A stretch of 64,000 bases of DNA from positions 2,323,786 to 2,387,785 of the forward strand of contig NZ_JAFIDJ010000001.1 in assembly GCF_017051705.1 (NCBI RefSeq), in the 5' to 3' direction. The translations under genes were made by a program, and so were the position numbers. How positions within the stretch are numbered: the first letter of the stretch is position 1; each line of letters starts with the position of its first letter. Below are positions 34,500 to 43,578 of this stretch, piece after piece. A model generated the notes under the pieces. The model saw only the letters and a program-made list of their open reading frames with translations. It had not been told where the DNA came from and made no database searches. This DNA comes from Algoriphagus lutimaris. GTDB taxonomy: Bacteria > Bacteroidota > Bacteroidia > Cytophagales > Cyclobacteriaceae.

Positions 34500-36083
34500 T
34501 TATTTTTCTAAGACAGTAATTTTCTGTATCCCAACATGAACTTGTCCAAAGCGGTCAGTCGCCTGGACTTTTACAGTATGTTCACCTGCTTCCAATCCAT
34601 TTGGAATATTAATTCTCCATAAATGCTTACTCTGAGCAGGGTTGGATGGCCTTTTTCCATCCAAGAGGCTTTCTGTTGTGTCCCACTGATACAGGTCGAT
34701 TAAATAGGAAGGATCGTAATCTTCTACCCAGACCATCGGTCTCATTTCTCCTCCGTCAATTCCTATTAATACCTCATCTCCTTTTGATCCCATAAAGAAA
34801 TTGACAAAAATTCCAGCAGTAGTCCGCTTTCCTTTCTCCAGTACTTTGGGGGCAAAAACTTCCATTTGATAGGCATTGGACTTTCCAGCTACTTGATAAT
34901 TCACCTTGTATTGATTTCCTGTGAAATGAATAAATGCATAACCCTTGGGAGTTCCATCACGCATGGTCGAGACTGGAATCCCTTCTTCATTTAATACTCC
35001 TTTATACCAATCACCTGAAGTAGTACCCACATTGTAATGATGGTGCGGAGTGTCTTGCTTCCAGCCCTCTACTTTGGTGAAGTAATCCTGTCTCTGAAGA
35101 TGTGTGTGCGCTGACAAGGAAAGGGTATATGGGAAGTCTTCCAGCATATCGAAAATCGCTTGTCTATCTTGGTCTCTAAAAGAATCTCCTTGTTCAAAGA
35201 AGGGAATATGCATAGACATCACTATCAAATGGTCTTTAGGAACAAATTTCAAATCATTTCTTAAAAACTCTAACTGGTCAGCCCTCAATCCACCCCAATA
35301 ACTTTGACCGTCCCTAGGATCTGGCCAAAGGATATCATCAATCACAATGAAGTGCACTTTGCCTACATTAAAAGCATAGGTACTCGGCCCAAAATTCGCT
35401 TCAAAAGTTTCATCTGAGAGTTCGTCCGATTCTACATCATAGTTTTCATCATGGTTTCCCATGACATTGTACCAAGGAACTCCCACCCTGGAAACCGCTT
35501 TTGAATAAGGGGTAAAAAGAGTCAAATCATCCCCTACTAAATCTCCCAAGGAAAGTCCGAATACCACATCCTCTATACCTGCCACTTCACTGACAATCCC
35601 TCGGTCAAAATAATCCACCTCTTCTAAGGTATAAGGTTGTGGATCTCCAAAGATCAATGCCGTAAACTCTTCTTTTTCCTCTGTTTTGGTCAAAGCAAAA
35701 TTGATTTCTTTGGGAAGATCTCCCGTGGGATCCGACCCGGGATATTTCAACTCTGGAGAACCAGTGGGTTTATGGATGTAAAAATATTGGGGCCTATTCA
35801 AGGAATCCAAGGGAACATTATACCCAGGAGGCTTTATAACAAATAGAAGCTGTCCATCTTCTATAGAAATTTCATAATATCCTTTTTCGTCTGTTTGCAC
35901 CACATCCCTCCCATTGGATATACTTACCCCAGCTAATCCTTCTTCCCGCCTTTGCTTCTTACTGTTCCCATTTTCATCATTGAAAACATAGCCTTTTGCC
36001 AATTCTTGTGAGAAGGAATAGATACTCGACAGCATTAGAGCTGTTACAAATCCCAGTTTTAAAGTAAATGTCACTTTTCGCAT
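34500..36083 (-). CDS. Exported calcineurin-like metallophosphoesterase, three-domain
   Basis: A 527-residue secreted phosphoesterase. A signal peptide (ends SFSQE) is followed by a MetallophosN-like beta domain (about 30-130, KGYVFNDENGNSKKQRREEG), the Metallophos catalytic domain (about 140-380) with FGDPQ, GDLVGDD, MGNHDENYD, SMHIPFFEQ and SAHTHLQ supplying the two-metal site, and a MetallophosC domain (about 390-527). This three-domain arrangement is common in Bacteroidota and the substrate is generally unknown; phosphomono- or diesters are expected. It adds to the other exported phosphatases of the window. It is convergent with the symporter. Confidence 0.9.
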   Translation of the reverse strand: MRKVTFTLKLGFVTALMLSSIYSFSQELAKGYVFNDENGNSKKQRREEGLAGVSISNGRDVVQTDEKGYYEISIEDGQLLFVIKPPGYNVPLDSLNRPQYFYIHKPTGSPELKYPGSDPTGDLPKEINFALTKTEEKEEFTALIFGDPQPYTLEEVDYFDRGIVSEVAGIEDVVFGLSLGDLVGDDLTLFTPYSKAVSRVGVPWYNVMGNHDENYDVESDELSDETFEANFGPSTYAFNVGKVHFIVIDDILWPDPRDGQSYWGGLRADQLEFLRNDLKFVPKDHLIVMSMHIPFFEQGDSFRDQDRQAIFDMLEDFPYTLSLSAHTHLQRQDYFTKVEGWKQDTPHHHYNVGTTSGDWYKGVLNEEGIPVSTMRDGTPKGYAFIHFTGNQYKVNYQVAGKSNAYQMEVFAPKVLEKGKRTTAGIFVNFFMGSKGDEVLIGIDGGEMRPMVWVEDYDPSYLIDLYQWDTTESLLDGKRPSNPAQSKHLWRINIPNGLEAGEHTVKVQATDRFGQVHVGIQKITVLEK

Positions 36084-36334
36084 TTTTCTATCAGTTATTT
36101 TAACACCTCTTTGAAGTAAACTTGATTAGAAATCAGGTAGACCCGATTGATAAAACCCTAGATAACAAAAACTTATTACTCCACTATCCTGATTGATTAA
36201 GCAAAAATCAAAATCATTCTATTACAGAAAGCCAACCTTCGAACTAGGGTTCTTCAAAAATAGATTGAATCCGGCACAAGAATAAAAACTAAAGATCAGG
36301 GATTTATTATCAGTGTTTTAACCTCCTTATAAAT

Positions 36335-36363
36335 AAAAAAAGCTACCGGATCACTCCGGTAGC
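36335..36363 (-). terminator. Terminator of the pnt operon
   Basis: Read on the reverse strand: GCTACCGGA, loop GTGA, TCCGGTAGC, then seven T. It begins 30 bases after the pntB stop. The rest of the 309-base spacer 36084-36392 shows nothing further. Confidence 0.88.
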
Positions 36364-36392
36364 CCTAGGTATAGGTTTGAAAAAAAATACGA

Positions 36393-37778
36393 TTACATTT
36401 CCTTCATTTCGGAGACAACTTTTGTAATGGTTTGCTTGGCATCCCCAAAGAGCATCAGACAGTTAGGATAGCCAAATAACTCATTCTCTACACCAGCATA
36501 GCCTTTGCCCATACTTCGTTTACAAACAATGACCGTTCTGGCTTTATCGGCATTCAAAATCGGCATGCCATAGATCGGACTTTGAGGATTATTACGGGCT
36601 GCAGGGTTTACCACATCATTCGCTCCTACGATCAGCACCAGATCCGTATTTGGGAATTCATCGTTGATGGATTCCATCTCGATTAATTTATCGTAAGAGA
36701 TATTTGCCTCAGCCAAAAGGACATTCATATGGCCTGGCATTCTTCCTGCTACGGGATGGATCGCAAACTTGAATTCTATGTTTCGCTTTTCGCATTGCTC
36801 CATCAATTCACGGATGACATGTTGCGCCTGAGCAACTGCCATTCCATAACCTGGAACGACTATCACAGAGGAAGCTGAATCAAATAACATCGCTGTTTCC
36901 TCCACTCCAATTTCTTTGACAACGATCTGTGGACCATCAGCAGCGGGACCAGAAACTGCTTGTCCAAATCCTCCTAAAAGCACATTTGTCAAGGATCTAT
37001 TCATGGCTTTACACATAATCTGAGTCAGGATTATCCCAGATGCACCCACCAACGAACCTGCCACAATAAGCACGTTATTATTCAAAATAAAACCAGTGGC
37101 ACAGGCTGCCATTCCGGAATAAGAATTCAAAAGAGAAATAACCACTGGCATATCCGCACCCCCAATTGGAATTACCGTCAAAATCCCCAAAAGCAAGGAA
37201 ATCACAATCAGCGCTATCATAAAAGTAGGATCACCGGGGTTCATAAAAGTCAAAGTTCCAGCGACTCCAAAAGCAATCAACAAGATCAAGTTCAAAAGAT
37301 GTTGCCCTTTGAAAGTAATGGGTGAGCCGGAAACTTTTCCATCAAGTTTCAAGAAAGCGATCATGGAACCGGTAAATGTCACTCCTCCGATCAAAACTGA
37401 AACGATGATACTAATTGAATTTACCGAATCAGGATAAGTATTGACTGCTTGGGTTTTAAAGAAATAATCAGAAAGCGCCACGGCAAAAGAAGCTAGTCCA
37501 CCAAAACCATTAAACAAGGCGACCATCTCCGGGATTTTGGTCATTTCTACTTTCTTGGAGACATAAAGACCAATCGCTCCACCGATTAGAATACAAATAA
37601 AAATCTCTACAAACGAGAGGATATTCACTGTATACAAAGTCGCCGCAATGGCGATCAGCATTCCTACAGCAGAATATACGTTACCTTCTCTTGCACTTTT
37701 GGTTTTACCCAATTTTTTGATCCCGAGGACAAAGAGAATCGAGGAGATCAGATAGGCTACTTGGATCAGGATGCTCAT
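36393..37778 (-). CDS. pntB: NAD(P) transhydrogenase subunit beta
   Basis: A 461-residue beta subunit of proton-translocating transhydrogenase, which couples H+ flow to hydride transfer from NADH to NADP+. About nine membrane helices occupy residues 1-260. The NADP-binding domain III follows, with VIVVPGYGMAVAQAQHVIRE, HPVAGRMPGHMNVLLAEA, DLVLIVGANDVVNPAA and CKRSMGKGYAGVENELF. Length and motifs are complete. Its start codon overlaps the stop of pntAB by four bases (37775-37778), showing translational coupling. It is last in the operon. Confidence 0.96.
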   Translation of the reverse strand: MSILIQVAYLISSILFVLGIKKLGKTKSAREGNVYSAVGMLIAIAATLYTVNILSFVEIFICILIGGAIGLYVSKKVEMTKIPEMVALFNGFGGLASFAVALSDYFFKTQAVNTYPDSVNSISIIVSVLIGGVTFTGSMIAFLKLDGKVSGSPITFKGQHLLNLILLIAFGVAGTLTFMNPGDPTFMIALIVISLLLGILTVIPIGGADMPVVISLLNSYSGMAACATGFILNNNVLIVAGSLVGASGIILTQIMCKAMNRSLTNVLLGGFGQAVSGPAADGPQIVVKEIGVEETAMLFDSASSVIVVPGYGMAVAQAQHVIRELMEQCEKRNIEFKFAIHPVAGRMPGHMNVLLAEANISYDKLIEMESINDEFPNTDLVLIVGANDVVNPAARNNPQSPIYGMPILNADKARTVIVCKRSMGKGYAGVENELFGYPNCLMLFGDAKQTITKVVSEMKEM

Positions 37779-38062
37779 TTCTTCTTAAACATTTTTAGCA
37801 TACGATCAGTCACTGCATAGCCGCCTACCACATTGATGGTGGCAAGAATCAAAGCTATCATTCCAAGCCATTTGCTGATGGTGGTATATCCCATTTCATT
37901 ACAGGCCAAAAGAGCTCCAACAATGGTGATTCCGGAAATAGCATTTGACCCTGACATGAGGGGAGTGTGCAAAGTAGGGGGGACTTTTGAAATCAGCTCA
38001 AATCCCAGAAAACTCGCTAAAACAAGTATATAAATCAGAATAATTAATGCTTCTGAGCTCAT
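37775..38062 (-). CDS. pntAB: NAD(P) transhydrogenase alpha-2 membrane subunit
   Basis: A 95-residue protein with three membrane helices (ALIILIYILVLASFLGFEL, GITIVGALLAC and MIALILATINVVGGYAV), corresponding to the membrane part of PntA in bacteria that split the alpha subunit. TPLMSGSNAISGI is a well-conserved family motif. It lies between the soluble alpha-1 gene (18 bases) and pntB (4-base overlap). Confidence 0.95.
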   Translation of the reverse strand: MSSEALIILIYILVLASFLGFELISKVPPTLHTPLMSGSNAISGITIVGALLACNEMGYTTISKWLGMIALILATINVVGGYAVTDRMLKMFKKK

Positions 38063-38080
38063 AATTTTAAAAGGTTTTTA

Positions 38081-39205
38081 CTATTTATTTAAAATTTTCT
38101 TGGTGAATTCATGTACTATTTCACCCTTATAAGTTATCAAAACACCTTTTGTAATTTCTTCTTCCCGATCCAAGTTGAATCCGTCTTTATTAGCAAGATG
38201 CAAAAGCAAAGTGCTGATATTCGTCGCATAAAGCTGACTGGCATTGGTGGAAAGTAAGGCAGGGAGATTAGATTCTCCTATAATTGTCACTCCATGTTTT
38301 ATTACTGTCTTGTCTTTTTCAGAGATCTCACAGTTACCTCCGGATTCTACCGCCATATCAACGATGACCGCCCCTTTTTTCATAGTTTTCACCATTTCTT
38401 CCGTCACAAGAATTGGAGATTTTTTACCCATCACAAGAGCGGTGGTGATGACTAGATCAGTTTCTTTGATTTTGCTTTGAATCAATTCCTTCTGTTTTTG
38501 CAGAAACTCTTCCGATACTTCAGCCGCATATCCACCTTCTACTTTTACAGTTTCAGCTCCTTCCACAATCAAAAATCTTCCGCCAAGAGATTCTACTTGC
38601 TCTTTCGTTTCAGGTCTTACATCACTGACCTCCACAATGGCTCCTAGTCTTTTAGCGGTGGCAATAGCTTGCAAACCTGCCACTCCTGCACCAAAAATCA
38701 GAACTTTTGAGGGGGTAATCGTGCCTGATGCGGTCATCATTAATGGGAATATTTTTCCGAGATGATTAGCTCCCAAAATCACTGATTTATATCCTGCCAA
38801 GTTTGCCTGCGAACTCAAGGCATCCATTTTTTGGGCTCTGGAAATACGGGGAACAGCATCCATTGAGAATGAAGTGATAGATTTCTTATTCATCTCTGCC
38901 AAAATCTCCGGATGGTTATAAGCATACATCAAGGAAATACAAGCGGATCCTTCCTTCATTTGGGATACTTCTTCTTTAGTGAAAATATTCACCTTCAATA
39001 AAATATCACAATCAAATACCCCCTTCTTGGCTACCAAGGAAGCGCCTGCTGCTTTATATTCCTCATCAGTAAAATTAGAGCCCTCTCCTGCCCCAGATTC
39101 AACAGCTATTTCAAATTCTTTTTTAATCAGTAGCTTGATTACTTCCGGACTGAGAGCAACTCTTCTTTCGTGGTCTTTTGTTTCCTTTAGTACCCCTATT
39201 TTCAT
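38081..39205 (-). CDS. pntAA: NAD(P) transhydrogenase alpha-1 subunit
   Basis: A 374-residue soluble NAD(H)-binding domain I of transhydrogenase, related to alanine dehydrogenase. The N-terminal part has MKIGVLKETKDHERRVALSP; the Rossmann segment is VLIFGAGVAGLQAIATAKRL with VEVSDVRPE after it; the RQD-type loop region lies before the nucleotide fold. It lacks the C-terminal membrane part, which is the separate pntAB gene. First gene of the reverse operon; no clear promoter was found in the 409 bases upstream. Confidence 0.95.
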   Translation of the reverse strand: MKIGVLKETKDHERRVALSPEVIKLLIKKEFEIAVESGAGEGSNFTDEEYKAAGASLVAKKGVFDCDILLKVNIFTKEEVSQMKEGSACISLMYAYNHPEILAEMNKKSITSFSMDAVPRISRAQKMDALSSQANLAGYKSVILGANHLGKIFPLMMTASGTITPSKVLIFGAGVAGLQAIATAKRLGAIVEVSDVRPETKEQVESLGGRFLIVEGAETVKVEGGYAAEVSEEFLQKQKELIQSKIKETDLVITTALVMGKKSPILVTEEMVKTMKKGAVIVDMAVESGGNCEISEKDKTVIKHGVTIIGESNLPALLSTNASQLYATNISTLLLHLANKDGFNLDREEEITKGVLITYKGEIVHEFTKKILNK

Positions 39206-39614
39206 TTTTACCTTTTAGAATCTATTTATAATAGCTTTTATCATTCAATATATTCAAAGAAAGTCTGAAAATACCGCTTAGCCCACCTGCATTATCCTGA
39301 TTTCTTCCACTTTTTTGATGTTTTCTTTGGTTTAATAACCTACTCACCAAAGCCTATTTTAAACTAAAAAATCTCTATTCATCAAAAATAAATTCGAAAT
39401 CAACTAAATTTTAACCTCTAACTTTAAATATTCTATAAAAAGATCTTCAACAATGGCTTTTTTAAAACCCTTATGATAGAAAATCGACAAAGATTTACAT
39501 GAAAATTTTCTTTACCGTTAATCCTTAAAGTATGGCAGTTTAAAGACAAACAGGATTCAAACTATTAGATAAATTTATATTTTACATAAACTTGTTTAAC
39601 CTAATCAAAAACCC
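39206..39614. other. Intergenic region between pntAA and the Tat oxidoreductase
   Basis: These 409 bases separate divergently transcribed genes and must hold both promoters. It is AT-rich with no ORF or hairpin of note. CATAAACTTG near 39585-39594 is close to the TAnnTTTG element for the forward gene but has C instead of the first T, and no -33 match. Confidence 0.5.
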
Positions 39615-41084
39615 ATGACACAACACAAGAAAGACTCCGAAGGTCAAAGCCGAAGGGATTTTATTAAAAATGCAGCAATTGCATCCTCATTTTTTATTGT
39701 ACCTAGACACGTTTTGGGAGGGGCTGGATTTACCTCCCCTTCGGACCAACTGAACCTTGCAGCCATTGGAGCAGGAGGAAAAGGTGCAAGTGATATCAGA
39801 AACGCATCGGTAAATGGAAGAGAAAGAGTGGTTGCATTATGTGACGTTGATTTCTCTGGCTCTGCGAAGGCTTCTGTTGAAAGATTCCCAGACGCGAAAC
39901 TTTATGCCGATTTCAGGAAAATGCTTGATACTGAAAAAGATATTGATGCAGTGACTATCTCTACCCCTGACCATGTTCATGGACCAGCTGCAAAATATGC
40001 AATGGAAAGAGGTAAGCATGTGTATGTACAAAAGCCTATGACCCACAACATCAAAGAAGCAAGAATGCTTACTGAGATGGCAAGAACTCAAAAAGTAGTT
40101 ACTCAAATGGGAAACCAAGGAGGGTCAAACCCACTCCTTAACCTGGTTCAAGAATGGATTGATTCGGATAAAATAGGAAAAGTTTCCAAGGTGGAAGTTT
40201 GGACCAACCGTCCAGTATGGCCTCAAGGGGGTGCATTCCCAAAACCAGATCCAAGTGCCAAACCAAGTGCCTTGGATTGGGATCTTTGGTTAGGCCCAGC
40301 TCCTGAAATTCCTTATACTCCAGGATTGGCTCCATTTAGTTGGAGAGGTTGGTGGAATTATGGTACTGGAGCCCTTGGTGACGTAGGATGTCACTTAATA
40401 GATATTCCATTTAGAACCCTTGGACTTCACTATCCTACTGATGCAGAATGTAGCGTAGGGTCAGTATACAGCGGCATGTGGACCCCTGATTACCATCCTG
40501 ATGGTTGCCCTGCATCCTCCTTCATCTCTTTAAATTTTGCAGCAACCCCAAAAAGCAAGTCTCCAATCAATATGACTTGGATGGATGGAGGAATTCGACC
40601 AGCACACCCTGATATTATTCCTGCGGATCACGATATCGGAGGAGCAAACTCCGCCAATGGAGTATTGATCATCGGAGACAAAGGAATTATTTCTACCAAT
40701 ATTAATGATTCCTCACCTCTCATGCCGAAGCTTTACCTCAATGACGGAACCCAAGAATTTGGTCCTCAAACAGAACCGAATGATGAACCAGAATATGGAC
40801 ATCAAAGACTTTGGGTGGATGCTTGTAAAGCTGGTTTTGGAAGTACGGAACATAAAGGCTTAACTTCTTCCTTTGATTATGCAGGCCCAATGACAGAAAC
40901 TGTTTTAATGGGAAACCTTGCTATCAGAAGTTACATGTTGAGAAGAGAAAACAGCAAAGGTCAAATGGAGTTCTACGGTCGTAAGAAATTGCTTTGGGAT
41001 GGAGATAATTTGAGAATTACCAATTTCGAGGATGCCAATCAGTTTGTCACTAGAACTTACCGTGAAGGATTTGGGATGGGGTAA
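39615..41084 (+). CDS. Tat-exported Gfo/Idh/MocA family oxidoreductase
   Basis: A 489-residue NAD(P)-dependent oxidoreductase with a twin-arginine signal (SRRDFIKNAAIASSFFIVP). LNLAAIGAGGKGASDI is the Rossmann GxGxxG, ALCDVD the cofactor acidic end, TPDHVHGPAAKYAMERGKHV and YVQKPMTHN the catalytic Lys motif (usually EKP; here QKP). C-terminal GDVGCHLIDIPFRTLGLHYP gives the substrate His/Asp. Exported members carry a tightly held nicotinamide cofactor through Tat and are known, for example, in blood-group glycosidases of GH109 with non-redox outcome; that hydrolase possibility applies here. A terminator follows at 41117. It is a single-gene unit. Confidence 0.9.
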   Translation: MTQHKKDSEGQSRRDFIKNAAIASSFFIVPRHVLGGAGFTSPSDQLNLAAIGAGGKGASDIRNASVNGRERVVALCDVDFSGSAKASVERFPDAKLYADFRKMLDTEKDIDAVTISTPDHVHGPAAKYAMERGKHVYVQKPMTHNIKEARMLTEMARTQKVVTQMGNQGGSNPLLNLVQEWIDSDKIGKVSKVEVWTNRPVWPQGGAFPKPDPSAKPSALDWDLWLGPAPEIPYTPGLAPFSWRGWWNYGTGALGDVGCHLIDIPFRTLGLHYPTDAECSVGSVYSGMWTPDYHPDGCPASSFISLNFAATPKSKSPINMTWMDGGIRPAHPDIIPADHDIGGANSANGVLIIGDKGIISTNINDSSPLMPKLYLNDGTQEFGPQTEPNDEPEYGHQRLWVDACKAGFGSTEHKGLTSSFDYAGPMTETVLMGNLAIRSYMLRRENSKGQMEFYGRKKLLWDGDNLRITNFEDANQFVTRTYREGFGMG

Positions 41085-41116
41085 TTCATTTCCCTTTTAA
41101 CCTCTACTAATAATCT

Positions 41117-41156
41117 CAAACCCAGTCATTCTTCTTTTGGCTGGGTTTGTCTTTTT
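41117..41156 (+). terminator. Terminator after the Tat oxidoreductase
   Basis: CAAACCCAG, a loop of 15 bases, CTGGGTTTG, then TCTTTTT. The 9-bp stem is perfect and lies 33 bases after the stop codon. Confidence 0.75.
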
Positions 41157-41242
41157 AAAAAGAACTCCAACTCTAACCAACTACCCTTTTTTGAAATGAA
41201 GAAAAAACTAGTACAAAACTTAGCCTAAGTCCTGCAGAAAGA

Positions 41243-41595
41243 TAAAATCTCAGAAAAGCCAAAATCAAGATTTCAGAAATTTTGGAAATACCTTTTGATG
41301 AATTGGAAAACATTTTTAACGCAAGTTCTGAAAGGGTAAAATCTATTCATGCAATATCAGAATTTCAGGCCGTAACATCCATTGGATTTAAGATAGCAGA
41401 GGGTTTGATTTTGATAAGTTATTTCTCTTTAGAAGAAGGAAAAGACAGAGAAAACTGCTCTAGGAGTACGAGCGAAAAAAAAGGATATTGGACGGCCCCA
41501 TGTGTATAGGATCAGTTTCGGTTGATCCCAGATTATGCTTGGAATTCACAAACCAATAAAATCTGGTGGAATTTTACCAAGGTTATCCTGCTGAC
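41243..41595 (+). pseudogene. Decayed helix-hairpin-helix (Cdd1/pathogenicity-locus-like) gene
   Basis: A degraded reading frame. From about 41246 it reads KISEILEIPFDELENIFNAS, then ISEFQAVTSIGFKIAEGLI and YFSLEE, a helix-hairpin-helix like that of small Cdd1/pathogenicity-locus DNA-binding proteins. Next EKKGYWTAPCV is followed by TAG at 41507-41509, and the same frame continues DQFRLIPDYAWN and KIWWNFTK, which from memory matches the intact proteins (PCVEDQFRLV... WWDFT). The stop therefore replaced a Glu codon. The stretch between YFSLEE and EKKGYW also looks scrambled, and no ATG is present. The gene is clearly no longer functional. No mobile element is nearby. Confidence 0.6.
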
Positions 41596-41766
41596 TGACC
41601 AAACCAGCCTGTTATGAAATGAAGCCTATCAACTGGAAAACAAGGCTTTAATCATTATCCCATAAAGATGAAAGTGATTTTCAAACTCTTGTTTCACTGC
41701 CCTCGTAATTGACTTGATCACTTAGCTCATTTTTTGCTATCTTAAAATTTTTCAAACAGGAATATT

Positions 41767-43463
41767 ATGAACCGGATCATTACAGCATGCTTATCACTAT
41801 TTCTTATCGGCCAACTTTCAGCTCAAGATCGCCTTACCGGAGAAACTTTTACAACCCGTTCAGAAATTCTTGCCAGAAATGGAATGGCTGCAACTAGTCA
41901 GCCACTTGCCACACAAGTTGCCTTAGATATTTTAAAAGCAGGAGGTACTGCAATGGATGCTGCGATTGCCGCAAATGCTGTTTTGGGTCTGGTAGAGCCT
42001 GCTAGTTGTGGTATCGGAGGAGATATTTTTGCGATTGTTTGGGATGCGAAAGAAAAAAACTCTTTGGTTTCAATGGAAGTGGAAGAGCTCCTAAATCACT
42101 CAGTATCGATTATTTTCTAGATCGGGGGATAAAGTATATACCGAATCTTGGTCCCCTCCCAGTATCCGTTCCTGGTGCAGTAGACGGCTGGTTTGCATTG
42201 CATGAGAAGTTTGGAAAACTCCCCATGGAAACTCTTTTAAAGCCAGCAATTGATTATGGAAGAGAAGGGTTTCCTGTTTCGGAAGTGATCGCTTTTGAGA
42301 TGGAAAGTAATTATCGTGGGATGGAGGAATTACCGGGTTTTGCTGAAACCTACATGCCAAATGGGCATACTCCAAGAAAAGGCGAAGTCTTCAAAAACCC
42401 TAACCTTTCCGACACCTATGAAAAAATCGCCAAGGAAGGCCGGGACTCATTTTACAAAGGGGATATTGCTAGGATCATTGATACTTATATGAAGAAGCAT
42501 GGTGGTTTTCTATCCTATGAGGATCTAGCAAGTCATACCTCAAACTGGGTGGAACCCGTAAGCACAAATTATCGAGGATATGATATTTGGGAATTACCTC
42601 CCAATGGACAGGGAACTGCAGCTTTGCAAATGCTTAATATTTTAGAAGGATATGATATTGCATCTATGGGGTTTGGAAGCACGGAATATTTACATGTGTT
42701 GACGGAAGCAAAAAAACTGGCATATGAAGACCGAGCAAAGTTTTATTCTGATCCAGAATTCAATAAAATTCCTTTGGAAGAACTACTCTCAAAAGAATAT
42801 GCCGCTAAACGCCGGGCATTAATCGACCCTCAACAAGCAGCCAATAGCTATCCTGCTGGGGACATGGAAATCGAATCTGGAAATACAACCTACCTCACCG
42901 TAGCGGATAAGGATGGAAATATGGTTTCTTTGATTCAAAGTATCTATTCTGAGTTTGCATCGGGGATGGTACCCGATGGATTGGGATTTGTACTGCAAAA
43001 TAGAGGTGGAATGTTCAATGTACAGGATAGAAACCATGCAAATGCATTGGAACCTGGCAAACGACCTTTTCACACCATCATTCCAGCCTTTATCACCAAG
43101 GATGGAAAACCTTATGTAAGTTTTGGCTTGATGGGGGGATCTGTTCAACCACAAGGGCATGCTCAAATTGTTGTGAATTTGGTGGATTTTGGAATGAATT
43201 TACAAGAGGCTGGAGATGCTCCTCGGATGAGACACTCTGGGAGTTCACAACCTACTGGATCCGTAATGACAAATGGTGGCACCCTCAATCTAGAAAGTGG
43301 CTTTGAACCTGAAGTCTTCCGCGAACTTAGAAAGAGGGGGCATAGAATTTCTTTTGCCGTAGGAATCTATGGCGGGTACCAAGCTATTGGAGTAGATTTG
43401 GAAAATAAAGTCTACTCAGGAGCTTCAGAATCCCGAAAAGACGGCCAAGCAGCAGGATATTAA
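41767..43463 (+). pseudogene. ggt: Gamma-glutamyltransferase, frame broken at an A_AAA_AAC heptamer
   Basis: Two overlapping frames make one gamma-glutamyltranspeptidase. The first (41767-42120) has the signal peptide (ends LSAQ) and [20 protein letters not shown]. The second, read from 42061 on, has VSVPGAVDGWF, LPPNGQGTAALQMLN and ESGNTTYLTVADKDG with the nucleophile Thr at 42885-42887, and ends at 43463. Moving back one base at A_AAA_AAC (42054-42060) joins KEKK to [11 protein letters not shown] without loss. Without that shift the product stops after 117 residues. The break may be a one-A deletion, a sequencing error in the A7 run, or real -1 slippage. A working enzyme would hydrolyse glutathione or other gamma-glutamyl compounds in the periplasm after self-cleavage. 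Confidence 0.85.
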
Positions 43464-43526
43464 AACATAGTATTCTTTCATTATTTTCTCTGAAATCTCA
43501 TTGGAATCCATGCTTTCATTGCTGAA

Positions 43527-43550
43527 AGTCTTTTCTAGTAGGAAAAGACT
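43527..43550. promoter_or_regulatory. Perfect inverted repeat upstream of the prohibitin-like gene
   Basis: AGTCTTTTC-TAGTAG-GAAAAGACT: 9-base arms, 6-base loop, ending 28 bases before the ATG at 43579. No T-tract follows, so it is not a classical terminator. It could be an operator or a hairpin in the leader. Confidence 0.45.
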
Positions 43551-43578
43551 ACCTTGCCATGGTAACAACAAATGAAAA

